DNA from: an uncultured Altererythrobacter sp.
Lineage (GTDB): Bacteria > Pseudomonadota > Alphaproteobacteria > Sphingomonadales > Sphingomonadaceae
Direction: 5' to 3'
Length of the DNA stretch: 9,621 bases
Assembly: GCA_946886175.1 (NCBI GenBank)
Contig: CAMPIA010000034.1
Span: forward strand, 1-9,621
Shown here: one piece after another, positions 1 through 5,624 of the stretch
Layout: every line of letters begins with the position of its first letter
Numbering within the stretch: position 1 is the first letter of the stretch
Notes under the pieces: model-generated
Databases searched by the model: none
What the model saw: only the letters and a program-made list of their open reading frames with translations
Told to the model about the DNA's origin: nothing
Position numbers and translations under genes: made by a program

Positions 1-362
1 TGATCCCGACCGGCAACGACAAGCTGCTCAAGCTCGACCCGAAGAGCTTCTACGAGGGCGTCGACCGCGTCGCGACGATCGCCACCGAGAAAACCCGCGC
101 GGTCAAGATGGGGCTCGAGCAGGACAAGGTCACGCTCTCGGTCACTTCGCCCGACAACGGCACCGCGGCCGAGGAAGTCCCCGCGGATTATTCGGCCGAA
201 GGTTTCGAGATCGGCTTCAACGCCAACTACCTCAAGGATATCCTGAGCCAGATCGACAGCGACACGGTCGAGCTGCACCTGGCAGACGCCGGCGCGCCGA
301 CGCTGATCCGCCAGGATGCGAACAGCCCGGCGCTCTATGTGCTGATGCCGATGCGGGTGTAA
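1..362 (+). CDS. dnaN: DNA polymerase III beta subunit (sliding clamp), C-terminal part
   Basis: Partial gene whose 5' end lies outside the window; the reading frame enters at base 3 and ends at TAA 360-362, giving 119 residues. The product is the ring-shaped processivity clamp that tethers the replicative polymerase to DNA in the cytoplasm. The visible part is the third clamp domain. It opens with IPTGNDKLLKLDP, has the conserved stretch FNANYLKDIL, and ends in YVLMPMRV, matching the nearly invariant clamp C-terminus (YVVMPMRL in E. coli). This C-terminal segment forms part of the pocket that binds polymerase and partner proteins. No recF or gyrB follows; the next gene is convergent, so dnaN is the last gene of its transcript here. 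The family assignment is firm; the only limit is the missing N-terminal two thirds. Confidence 0.96.
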   Translation, partial: IPTGNDKLLKLDPKSFYEGVDRVATIATEKTRAVKMGLEQDKVTLSVTSPDNGTAAEEVPADYSAEGFEIGFNANYLKDILSQIDSDTVELHLADAGAPTLIRQDANSPALYVLMPMRV

Positions 363-381
363 TTTCGGTCCGGCGGACCAC

Positions 382-396
382 ACACCGGGGTGTTTT
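382..396 (+). terminator. weak Rho-independent terminator candidate after dnaN
   Basis: ACACC (382-386) can pair with GGTGT (389-393), and a T run covers 393-396, 20 nt after the dnaN stop. The stem is only 5 bp with a 2-nt loop (or 4 bp with a CGGG loop), so it is marginal. A second small hairpin, GGTCC/GGACC with a GGC loop, sits just before it at 367-379. The pair may act together to end dnaN transcription, but the T run is short. Confidence 0.3.
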
Positions 397-408
397 GGAA
401 TACTTTGT

Positions 409-447
409 GCAGCCGGATTGTTTCGTTGAAACCGAGAGTTAGGCTGC
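409..447. repeat. stem-loop 1 of intergenic cluster (nested inverted repeat)
   Basis: Outer arms GCAGCC (409-414) and GGCTGC (442-447) are perfect complements and enclose a second perfect stem, GTTTC (420-424) and GAAAC (428-432), with a 3-nt loop. It is the first of three structured elements in the gap between dnaN and the convergent oxidoreductase gene. The arms are visible directly; a function as RNA or as a protein site is not shown. Confidence 0.5.
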
Positions 448-459
448 GATTATGCTATT

Positions 460-498
460 CGCGTGTCACCTTTCGCGTTCGCAGTAGACTGACACGCG
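460..498. repeat. stem-loop 2 of intergenic cluster: perfect 9-bp inverted repeat
   Basis: CGCGTGTCA (460-468) and TGACACGCG (490-498) are exact reverse complements separated by 21 nt. Arm length and spacing fit either an RNA hairpin or widely spaced operator half-sites. There is no T run on either side, so it is not a classical intrinsic terminator in either direction. It lies between converging genes, where a promoter operator is less expected than a bidirectional transcription end or a small RNA. Confidence 0.6.
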
Positions 499-531
499 CC
501 GCGCCTTCCGGTGCTGCATCGCTATCGACGA

Positions 532-578
532 TTTCAATGAGCCACGCCTGTGTTGGCAGGCGAAATCCTACATTGAAA
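532..578. repeat. stem-loop 3 of intergenic cluster (8-bp outer, 6-bp inner stem)
   Basis: TTTCAATG (532-539) pairs exactly with CATTGAAA (571-578). Inside it CGCCTG (545-550) pairs exactly with CAGGCG (557-562) around a 6-nt loop. The two stems are separated by internal loops of 5 and 8 nt. The element begins 24 nt beyond the stop of the leftward MDR gene, so it could form at that transcript's 3' end. No T run follows on that strand. The 9-mer TTGAAACCG occurs at 573-581 and also at 426-434 in stem-loop 1, which links the two elements. Confidence 0.55.
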
Positions 579-601
579 CCGCGGATTTTGCGATCGACTC
601 G

Positions 602-1609
602 CTAGATTTCTATCGCGATCTTGCCGAAGTGTCCGCCGCCCTCCTGATGGCGGAACGCGTCGGCTAGTTCGGCCAGCGGGAAGCGGTCGGAGATCACGGG
701 ACGGATGCCGTTCGCTTCGATCCCCGCGATCATCGCCAGCTGGTGCGCGCGGCTGCCGACGGTGAGGCCCTGAACGCGCAGATTCTTGCCCATCAACAGC
801 CCGGTCTGAACAGGTCCGGCGAAGCCCGCGAGCACGCCAATCAGCGCCACGTGGCCGCCGACGCGGGTCGCCATCATCGATTGGTCGAGCGTGCCCGCGC
901 CGCCGATCTCGACCACGCAGTCCACCCCGCGCCCGCCGGTGATCTCGAGCGCCTTTGCGCCCCATGCGGGCGTTTCCTTGTAGTTGATCAGGTGGTCGGC
1001 GCCGAGTTCGCGCAGCCGTTCGAGTTTTTCGCCCGAGGAACTGGTCGCGATCACGCGCCCGCCCGCGGCCTTGGCGAACTGGAGTGCGAACACCGACACG
1101 CCGCCGCTGCCCTGCACGAGCACGGTGTCGCCCGGCTTCACTGCGTTGTCGACGAACAGCGCCCGCCATGCGGTGAGACCGGCACAGGTCAGCGTCGCGG
1201 CTTCGGCGTGATCGTATCCGGCGGGCGTGCGGGTAAACCAGCTTGCGGGTGCGACGACCTCCTCGCGCGCATAGCCGTCCATGCCGTCGCCGGGCACGCG
1301 GCGGAACGCGGTCTGCGGCGGGCGCCCATCGATCCATTCGGGGAAGAACAGGCTGACCACGGGATCGCCCATGGCGAAATCGGTCACGCCTTCGCCAATT
1401 GCTTCGACCGTGCCGGCGCCGTCGGACATCGGGATGCGCCCGGCCGCAGCCGGGATCATGCCGGTGACGACCGCGTAGTCGTGATAGTTGAGCGAGCTCG
1501 CCTTCAGCGCAACGCGAATTTCGCCCGGGCCCGGTGCGCCCGGATCGGGCAGATCGTCGAGTGCGAGCGTATCGAGCGAGGCGGGCGCACCGACCCGGAC
1601 CGCCTTCAT
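602..1609 (-). CDS. zinc-independent MDR-family oxidoreductase (quinone reductase / alcohol dehydrogenase-like)
   Basis: A 335-residue soluble protein of the medium-chain dehydrogenase/reductase superfamily, a usual length for it. The N-terminal GroES-like domain (about 1-130) has SDGAGTVEAIG at 62-72. The Rossmann domain has the NADPH-binding turn VQGSGGVS at 165-172, and GGHFGKIAIEI closes the chain. The catalytic zinc cysteine expected near residue 40 is absent (SSLNYHDY), and no four-cysteine structural zinc lobe is seen. It therefore resembles the zinc-independent quinone-oxidoreductase-like branch; the substrate cannot be told. ATG at 1609 is supported by GAGG 7 nt upstream (1617-1620). 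It overlaps the TGA of the amidohydrolase gene as ATGA, so the two are translationally coupled. A longer frame continues upstream but only shadows the amidohydrolase. Family sure; reaction unknown. Confidence 0.9.
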   Translation of the reverse strand: MKAVRVGAPASLDTLALDDLPDPGAPGPGEIRVALKASSLNYHDYAVVTGMIPAAAGRIPMSDGAGTVEAIGEGVTDFAMGDPVVSLFFPEWIDGRPPQTAFRRVPGDGMDGYAREEVVAPASWFTRTPAGYDHAEAATLTCAGLTAWRALFVDNAVKPGDTVLVQGSGGVSVFALQFAKAAGGRVIATSSSGEKLERLRELGADHLINYKETPAWGAKALEITGGRGVDCVVEIGGAGTLDQSMMATRVGGHVALIGVLAGFAGPVQTGLLMGKNLRVQGLTVGSRAHQLAMIAGIEANGIRPVISDRFPLAELADAFRHQEGGGHFGKIAIEI

Positions 1610-3360
1610 TCGGCGGCCTCGAGCATGTCCGCCCGCTGGGGGCCGCGGATCAGGCCGCCCGGCGTGGCGCCAGTCCACTGCCCGTCGCGGAAGGTGACCA
1701 CGCCGTTCTTGATCGTGGCGAGGTACCCCTCGGCCTTTTGCAGCAGCCGCTTGCCGCCCGCGGGCAGATCGAACGCAAGCCAGGGCTTGCCGAGCGCGAG
1801 CCGGTCCATGTCGATCACGTTGAGGTCGGCGAGATAGCCGGGCGCGATTACGCCGCGATCGTCGAGGCCGTAGAGCCGCGCGGTGTCGGCGCACTGGCGC
1901 TTGATCGCGTGTTCGAGCCCGATACGGCCGCCGCGCTTGCGATCGCGGACCCAGTGCTGGAGCATGAAGGTGGGCGATGCCGCGTCGCAGATCGTGCCGC
2001 AATGCGCGCCGCCGTCCGACAGCGAATTGACCGTGTCGCTTGCCTGTTGCAGCGTTTCGAGGAAGTCGAGGTTGCCGTCGGCGTAGTTGAGGATCGGCAG
2101 GTAGATGAACCCGGTGCCTTCGTCGCGGCACAGCATGTCGTAGGCGTATTCCTCGGGGCTGACTCCGGCGGCGGCGGAGCGCGCCTGCACGCTCGCTTCG
2201 GGGCCGGGTTCGTAGTCGAAATCCTCGTCCATCTCGAACTGCATCGTCCAGCCCGCGGCGACCACCATCAGCAGCCCCATGATATCCTGCGGCGCTTCGG
2301 AGAAGTCGTTCGCTTCGGCGAGCAATTGCGTCTTGAACGCGGGATCGGCGAGCCGCGCCTTTTGCTCATCCCATGGCAGGTCCATGATCGCCTGCCAGCT
2401 CGGGCGGAAGCGGAACGGGTGGACGGTGCCGCGCCAGGCCATGATGATCCCGTTGCCGCGCAGCGCGATCTGCGCGACGATGTTGGCGCCGTTGTCGTTC
2501 TCGGCGCGCATGGTCGCGATCTGCTCGTCGAGCGGCAGCTCCTTGGCGATCGACTGGAGGGCGGCGAAAGTAACCGGCAGGCCGGTCTCGCGACTGAGCT
2601 TGCCCATCCAGTCGAACTCGTTCCACTCGCGGTTGAGGTCGCTCGCCATCTCGAACACGCCGTGGCCCACGCGGCCCATCGCGCGGCCGATCGCGATCAG
2701 TTCCTCGGCGGTGGCGGTGGTGCCGGGGACGACCTCGCCGTCGACCGACTTGTGGATCACCGTGCGGCTGGTGGAGAAGCCGAGCGCGCCCGCGCGCACC
2801 CCCTCTTCGACGATGCGGCCCATCGCCTCGATGTCGTCCTCGGTCGGGACCGCGCCCGGCCGCTCGCGGTCACCCAGCACGTAGGCGCGCACCGCGCCGT
2901 GCGGTACGTGGGTGCCGACATCGACCGTGCGCGGCAGCTTCTCGAGCGCGTCGAGATATTCGGGGAAGGTCTCCCACTCCCACGTCATGCCTTCGGCGAG
3001 CGCGGTGCCGGGGATGTCCTCGACCCCCTCCATCAGCCGGATCAGCCATTCGTGCCGGTCCGGGCGGGCGGGCGCGAAGCCGACGCCGCAATTGCCCATC
3101 ACCACCGTGGTAACGCCGTGCCAGCTCGAGGGCGCCATTTCGGCGTCCCAGGTCGCCTGCCCGTCGTAGTGCGTGTGGATGTCGACGAAGCCCGGCGCAA
3201 CGATCCTGCCGGCGGCATCGATCTCCTCGGCCGCATCGCCGTGCACCTGACCGACTTGCGCGATGAGGCCGTCCCGGATCGCGATATCGCCAGTGAAGCG
3301 TTCGGCGCCGGTGCCGTCCACGATTGTGCCGTTGCGGATGATCAGATCGAATGCGGGCAT
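1606..3360 (-). CDS. amidohydrolase of the N-acyl-D-amino-acid deacylase (D-aminoacylase) family
   Basis: A 584-residue metal-dependent hydrolase of the amidohydrolase superfamily, COG3653-like. The N-terminal beta-sandwich strand [17 protein letters not shown] leads into the barrel. The metal motif is H62-T-H64 in [12 protein letters not shown] (57-68). NCGVGF follows at 90-95, whose C91 matches the metal-ligand cysteine of D-aminoacylases. Other marks are HVPHGAVR (151-158), SDGGAH (448-453, with the probable catalytic Asp) and a C-terminal [10 protein letters not shown] segment that returns to the sandwich. Known relatives hydrolyse N-acyl-D-amino acids, but many copies have no proven substrate. 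This one is about 100 residues longer than the classic D-aminoacylase, so the substrate is open. The start at 3360 is chosen for its strong ribosome site; a start at 3396 would add 12 residues of poor character. No signal peptide, so cytoplasmic. The stop overlaps the MDR start by 4 nt. Confidence 0.88.
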   Translation of the reverse strand: MPAFDLIIRNGTIVDGTGAERFTGDIAIRDGLIAQVGQVHGDAAEEIDAAGRIVAPGFVDIHTHYDGQATWDAEMAPSSWHGVTTVVMGNCGVGFAPARPDRHEWLIRLMEGVEDIPGTALAEGMTWEWETFPEYLDALEKLPRTVDVGTHVPHGAVRAYVLGDRERPGAVPTEDDIEAMGRIVEEGVRAGALGFSTSRTVIHKSVDGEVVPGTTATAEELIAIGRAMGRVGHGVFEMASDLNREWNEFDWMGKLSRETGLPVTFAALQSIAKELPLDEQIATMRAENDNGANIVAQIALRGNGIIMAWRGTVHPFRFRPSWQAIMDLPWDEQKARLADPAFKTQLLAEANDFSEAPQDIMGLLMVVAAGWTMQFEMDEDFDYEPGPEASVQARSAAAGVSPEEYAYDMLCRDEGTGFIYLPILNYADGNLDFLETLQQASDTVNSLSDGGAHCGTICDAASPTFMLQHWVRDRKRGGRIGLEHAIKRQCADTARLYGLDDRGVIAPGYLADLNVIDMDRLALGKPWLAFDLPAGGKRLLQKAEGYLATIKNGVVTFRDGQWTGATPGGLIRGPQRADMLEAAE

Positions 3361-3368
3361 TGCTGTGG

Positions 3369-3379
3369 CTCCTCTCTCC
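3369..3379 (-). promoter_or_regulatory. strong ribosome binding site of the amidohydrolase gene
   Basis: Read on the - strand the sequence is GGAGAGAGGAG, ending 8 nt before ATG 3360. It is the best Shine-Dalgarno match in the leftward gene set and fixes that start over the in-frame ATG at 3396. A strong independent site here fits an amidohydrolase-MDR pair translated separately from the phaC-phaZ-fprA unit. Confidence 0.7.
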
Positions 3380-3402
3380 GGCAAGGAAGGTCTCATATCG
3401 CA

Positions 3403-3417
3403 ACTGGTGAGTCCAGT
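3403..3417. repeat. short inverted repeat upstream of the amidohydrolase gene
   Basis: ACTGG (3403-3407) and CCAGT (3413-3417) are perfect complements around the 5-nt spacer TGAGT, 43-57 nt before the amidohydrolase start. The position would suit an operator or an attenuating hairpin. With only 5-bp arms, chance cannot be excluded. No convincing -35/-10 pair was found beside it. Confidence 0.3.
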
Positions 3418-3427
3418 GTTTGGGACG

Positions 3428-3443
3428 TCTCCGCGTCTCCGCG
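3428..3443. repeat. two tandem copies of an 8-nt unit (TCTCCGCG)
   Basis: TCTCCGCG occurs at 3428-3435 and 3436-3443 with no mismatch, flanked by ACG before and TGAAACC after. On the - strand it reads GGTTTCACGCGGAGACGCGG, starting directly after the fprA stop. The form (TTTCACGC plus repeats of a GAGACGCG-like unit) resembles dispersed short intergenic tandem repeats found in many bacterial genomes. That link is from memory and not tested. Confidence 0.55.
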
Positions 3444-3453
3444 TGAAACCAGA

Positions 3454-4770
3454 CTAACCCCGCGCGCGGATCATCGCTTCGATGTCGACGAACTTTTCGC
3501 GCGGGGCGCCTTCGCGGGCGGCCTTGGCTTCGGCTTCCTCGATTTTCTTCCAGTCGCGGAAGGTGACCACGTCGAGCCCGCGTTCCCCGGCGAGCGCGTC
3601 GAAACCGGCGCGGCCCTGCTTGCCACCGGGACCGAGTGCGCCGGCGGAAAGATCCTCGGCGATCTTCTCGACCACCCCGAAGCCGTCGGGGCGGTTGGTG
3701 CCGATCGTGCCGGTCGGGCCGCGCTTGGCCCAGCCGACGCAGTAGAGGGCGGGCAGGATGCGCCCATCGGCATTGGCGAAACGGCCCGCGCGTTCGTCGA
3801 ACGGCACGCCGGGAATGGGAGAGCTGCGGTAGCCGATGCAACTCACCACCAGGCTGGCGGGAATGGTGTAGGTCTCGCCGGTGCCGATGGCCTTGCCGGC
3901 TTCCACTGTCGTGCGCTCGAGCTCGATTCCCTCGACCTTGCCTTCGCCGAGCAGCCGCACGGGCGACGCGAACATGTCGAAGTCCAGTTCGATCGCCTTG
4001 TCGGCGCGTTCGCTCTCGGGGATCGCGGCATAGCTGCGCAAGTGCGCGACCGACTTGCGCAGGCCCGGCTCGAGGATCGCGTCTTCCGCCGCCTCGGGCA
4101 GATCGGCCGGGTCGACCCGCGGGCTCGCACGCTCGAGGTGCATCAGTTCGCCCAGTTCCTTGGGCGTCATCATGATCTGGTGCGGCCCGCGGCGGCCGAC
4201 GATCGTGATCGTGCGCACGTTGGAGCTTCGCAACGCGTCGAGCGCGTGTGCGACGATGTCGGATTCGGCGAACTCGGCCTCGGTCTTGGCCAGGATGCGC
4301 GCGACATCGAGCGCAACGTTGCCCATGCCGATCACCACTGCGTTCGCGCCCGACAGGTCGGGGTTCAGATCGGCGAATTGCGGGTGACCGTTGTACCAGC
4401 CGACGAAGGCGGCGCTGCCGAACACGTTGCCGAGGTCCGCGCCGGGCAAGCCGAGCGGCCGGTCGTGCGGGGCGCCGGTAGCGAAGACCACCGCATCGTA
4501 GAGCGATTGCAGTTCGGGCACGGTCACGTCGCTGCCGACGGTGACGTTGCCCACGAAGCGCACATTGTCGCTCAGCGCGGTGTTCTCGTAACGGCGGCTG
4601 ACGCCCTTGATCGACTGGTGGTCGGGCGCGACGCCGGTGCGGATCAGGCCGTAGGGAACCGGCAGCGTGTCGAACACGTCGACACGGACATCGTCGCCCC
4701 AGTGCTTCTGCGCGGCTTCGGCGGTGTAGTAGCCCGCCGGGCCCGAGCCGATGATCGCGATATGGCGCAT
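3454..4770 (-). CDS. fprA: ferredoxin-NADP+ reductase, adrenodoxin-reductase (FprA) type
   Basis: A 438-residue FAD enzyme that passes electrons between NADPH and ferredoxins in the cytoplasm. The FAD Rossmann motif GSGPAG is at 8-13. VPYGLIRTGVAPDH at 38-51 is the family signature near the flavin. The NADP domain has VVIGMGNVALDVAR (145-158) and IVGRRGP (190-196). The C-terminal FAD motif is GWAKRGPTGTIGTNR (346-360). Length and motif order match mycobacterial FprA and mitochondrial adrenodoxin reductase. ATG 4770 shares its A with the phaZ TGA (TGATG). No ribosome site lies close, but a purine-rich GGAGGAGGGAG run (4790-4800) sits about 19 nt upstream inside phaZ, so translation probably depends on coupling. 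No ferredoxin or P450 partner gene is in the window. The 97 nt from here to the amidohydrolase start separate the two tight units. Confidence 0.93.
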   Translation of the reverse strand: MRHIAIIGSGPAGYYTAEAAQKHWGDDVRVDVFDTLPVPYGLIRTGVAPDHQSIKGVSRRYENTALSDNVRFVGNVTVGSDVTVPELQSLYDAVVFATGAPHDRPLGLPGADLGNVFGSAAFVGWYNGHPQFADLNPDLSGANAVVIGMGNVALDVARILAKTEAEFAESDIVAHALDALRSSNVRTITIVGRRGPHQIMMTPKELGELMHLERASPRVDPADLPEAAEDAILEPGLRKSVAHLRSYAAIPESERADKAIELDFDMFASPVRLLGEGKVEGIELERTTVEAGKAIGTGETYTIPASLVVSCIGYRSSPIPGVPFDERAGRFANADGRILPALYCVGWAKRGPTGTIGTNRPDGFGVVEKIAEDLSAGALGPGGKQGRAGFDALAGERGLDVVTFRDWKKIEEAEAKAAREGAPREKFVDIEAMIRARG

Positions 4771-5612
4771 CAGGCGGCTTTCGCCATCGCTCCCTCCTCC
4801 GGCGCGTCGAGGAAGCGGCGGATCGCCGATACGCTCTGGTCGGCGTGACTGAGCAGGAACAGGTGGCCACCGCCTTCGAGCACGTTCAGCTCGCTGTTCG
4901 GGATCAGCGCGTTCAGGATCTTGCCGTTGGCGAGCGGCACGATCCGGTCGTCGTCGCCCATCAGGATCAGCGTCGGCTTCTTGAGGAACGGCAGCGCGGG
5001 CGCGCTGGTCCAGCCGATCATGGCAAGGAGCTGGTAGAGATAGCCGCGTCGGCTCGGCGGGGTCAGGCGCGAAATGTGCCCGGCCGAGGCTGCGCCCAGC
5101 GCGCTGCCGTAGAGGGTGCGGAAGTGCTTTTCCATGAAGGCCGCATCGACGTAGCGGCGCGGGTTCGCCATCTTGCCGAGCGCCGCGGGGCTGCCCGGCA
5201 CCATCACCATGCCCGCGCTCGTCGCGCACAGCACCAGCCGCCGCGTGCGGCCGGAGTGCTGGAGCGCGAAGTGCTGCGCCATCGCGCCGCCCCAACTCAC
5301 GCCCATGACGTCGACGCGGTCGAGCTTCAGCCGGTCGAGCAACAGCGTGGTGGTCCACGCCATCGTCGCCGCGTTGTAGGGCACGAGTGGATCGGGCGAT
5401 CCGCCCACGCCGGGCATGTCGAACATCACGAAGCCGCGATCGTCCAGCGCTTCGGCAAGCGGGGCGACCGCCTCGATATTGGCGCCGATGCCGTTGAAGA
5501 ACAGCACCGGCAGGTGCTCGCTCTCCATGTCGAGCCGCCAGTGTGCGACCCGCAGGGTACGTCCGCCGGCAGTCTCCATTGAGATTTCGGCGGTGGTCAT
5601 GGCATCGGTCAA
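4770..5612 (-). CDS. phaZ: intracellular poly(3-hydroxyalkanoate) depolymerase (alpha/beta hydrolase)
   Basis: A 280-residue alpha/beta hydrolase without signal peptide or membrane segment. It closely follows the Pseudomonas medium-chain PHA depolymerase PhaZ (about 283 residues). Shared marks are FFNGIGANIE (38-47, oxyanion region), FDMPGVGGSPDP (64-75), the nucleophile elbow GVSWGG (104-109, Ser106), GMVMVPGSP (134-142), MANPRRYV (148-155), GWTS (200-203), GDDD (219-222, acid) and GGGHLF (247-252, His250). It would release 3-hydroxy acids from stored polyester. I chose TTG 5612 because GAGGA (5620-5624) lies 7 nt before it. ATG 5600 gives 276 residues, but the site is then too far. ATG 5642 would overlap phaC and has no site. 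The phaC TGA lies inside this ribosome site, so termination and restart are coupled. The stop overlaps the fprA start. A generic hydrolase is possible, but the match and the phaC neighbour argue strongly for PhaZ. Confidence 0.88.
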   Translation of the reverse strand: MTDAMTTAEISMETAGGRTLRVAHWRLDMESEHLPVLFFNGIGANIEAVAPLAEALDDRGFVMFDMPGVGGSPDPLVPYNAATMAWTTTLLLDRLKLDRVDVMGVSWGGAMAQHFALQHSGRTRRLVLCATSAGMVMVPGSPAALGKMANPRRYVDAAFMEKHFRTLYGSALGAASAGHISRLTPPSRRGYLYQLLAMIGWTSAPALPFLKKPTLILMGDDDRIVPLANGKILNALIPNSELNVLEGGGHLFLLSHADQSVSAIRRFLDAPEEGAMAKAA

Positions 5613-5619
5613 AGGCGGT

Positions 5620-5624
5620 TCCTC
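5620..5624 (-). promoter_or_regulatory. ribosome binding site of phaZ, overlapping the phaC stop
   Basis: GAGGA on the - strand, 7 nt before TTG 5612. The phaC stop TGA (5625-5623) is part of the same string (GCTGAGGAACC), so a ribosome ending phaC sits directly on the phaZ initiation site. This decides the TTG start over the two nearby ATG codons. Confidence 0.55.

Noticed and set aside
463..601. Frame that stays open for about 45 codons past the MDR stop on the - strand, which could mean a longer ancestral MDR protein or a gene remnant
   Set aside because: The MDR protein already ends at its family's usual C-terminus, the extension matches no family I know, and a 45-codon open stretch is common by chance at this base composition. 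The stem-loops explain the region better.
390..605. 71-codon + strand open frame in the dnaN-MDR gap
   Set aside because: It is Arg/Ser rich, has no ribosome site at its ATG (which overlaps the terminator-like hairpin), and covers the stem-loop cluster; there is no sign of a protein family.
602..2131. Fusion protein: amidohydrolase-region N-terminus joined to the MDR enzyme (509 codons open)
   Set aside because: The first 174 codons are the wrong frame of the amidohydrolase gene; ATG 1609 with a ribosome site 7 nt upstream and a proper MDR N-terminus shows the real start.
1534..4848. Open reading frame of about 1100 codons on the + strand opposite the amidohydrolase and fprA genes
   Set aside because: Its translation is low-complexity (Arg, Ala, Gly, Asp, Val, His rich) with no family motif. 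Long antisense open frames are usual opposite GC-rich genes, and the - strand genes have full motif sets.
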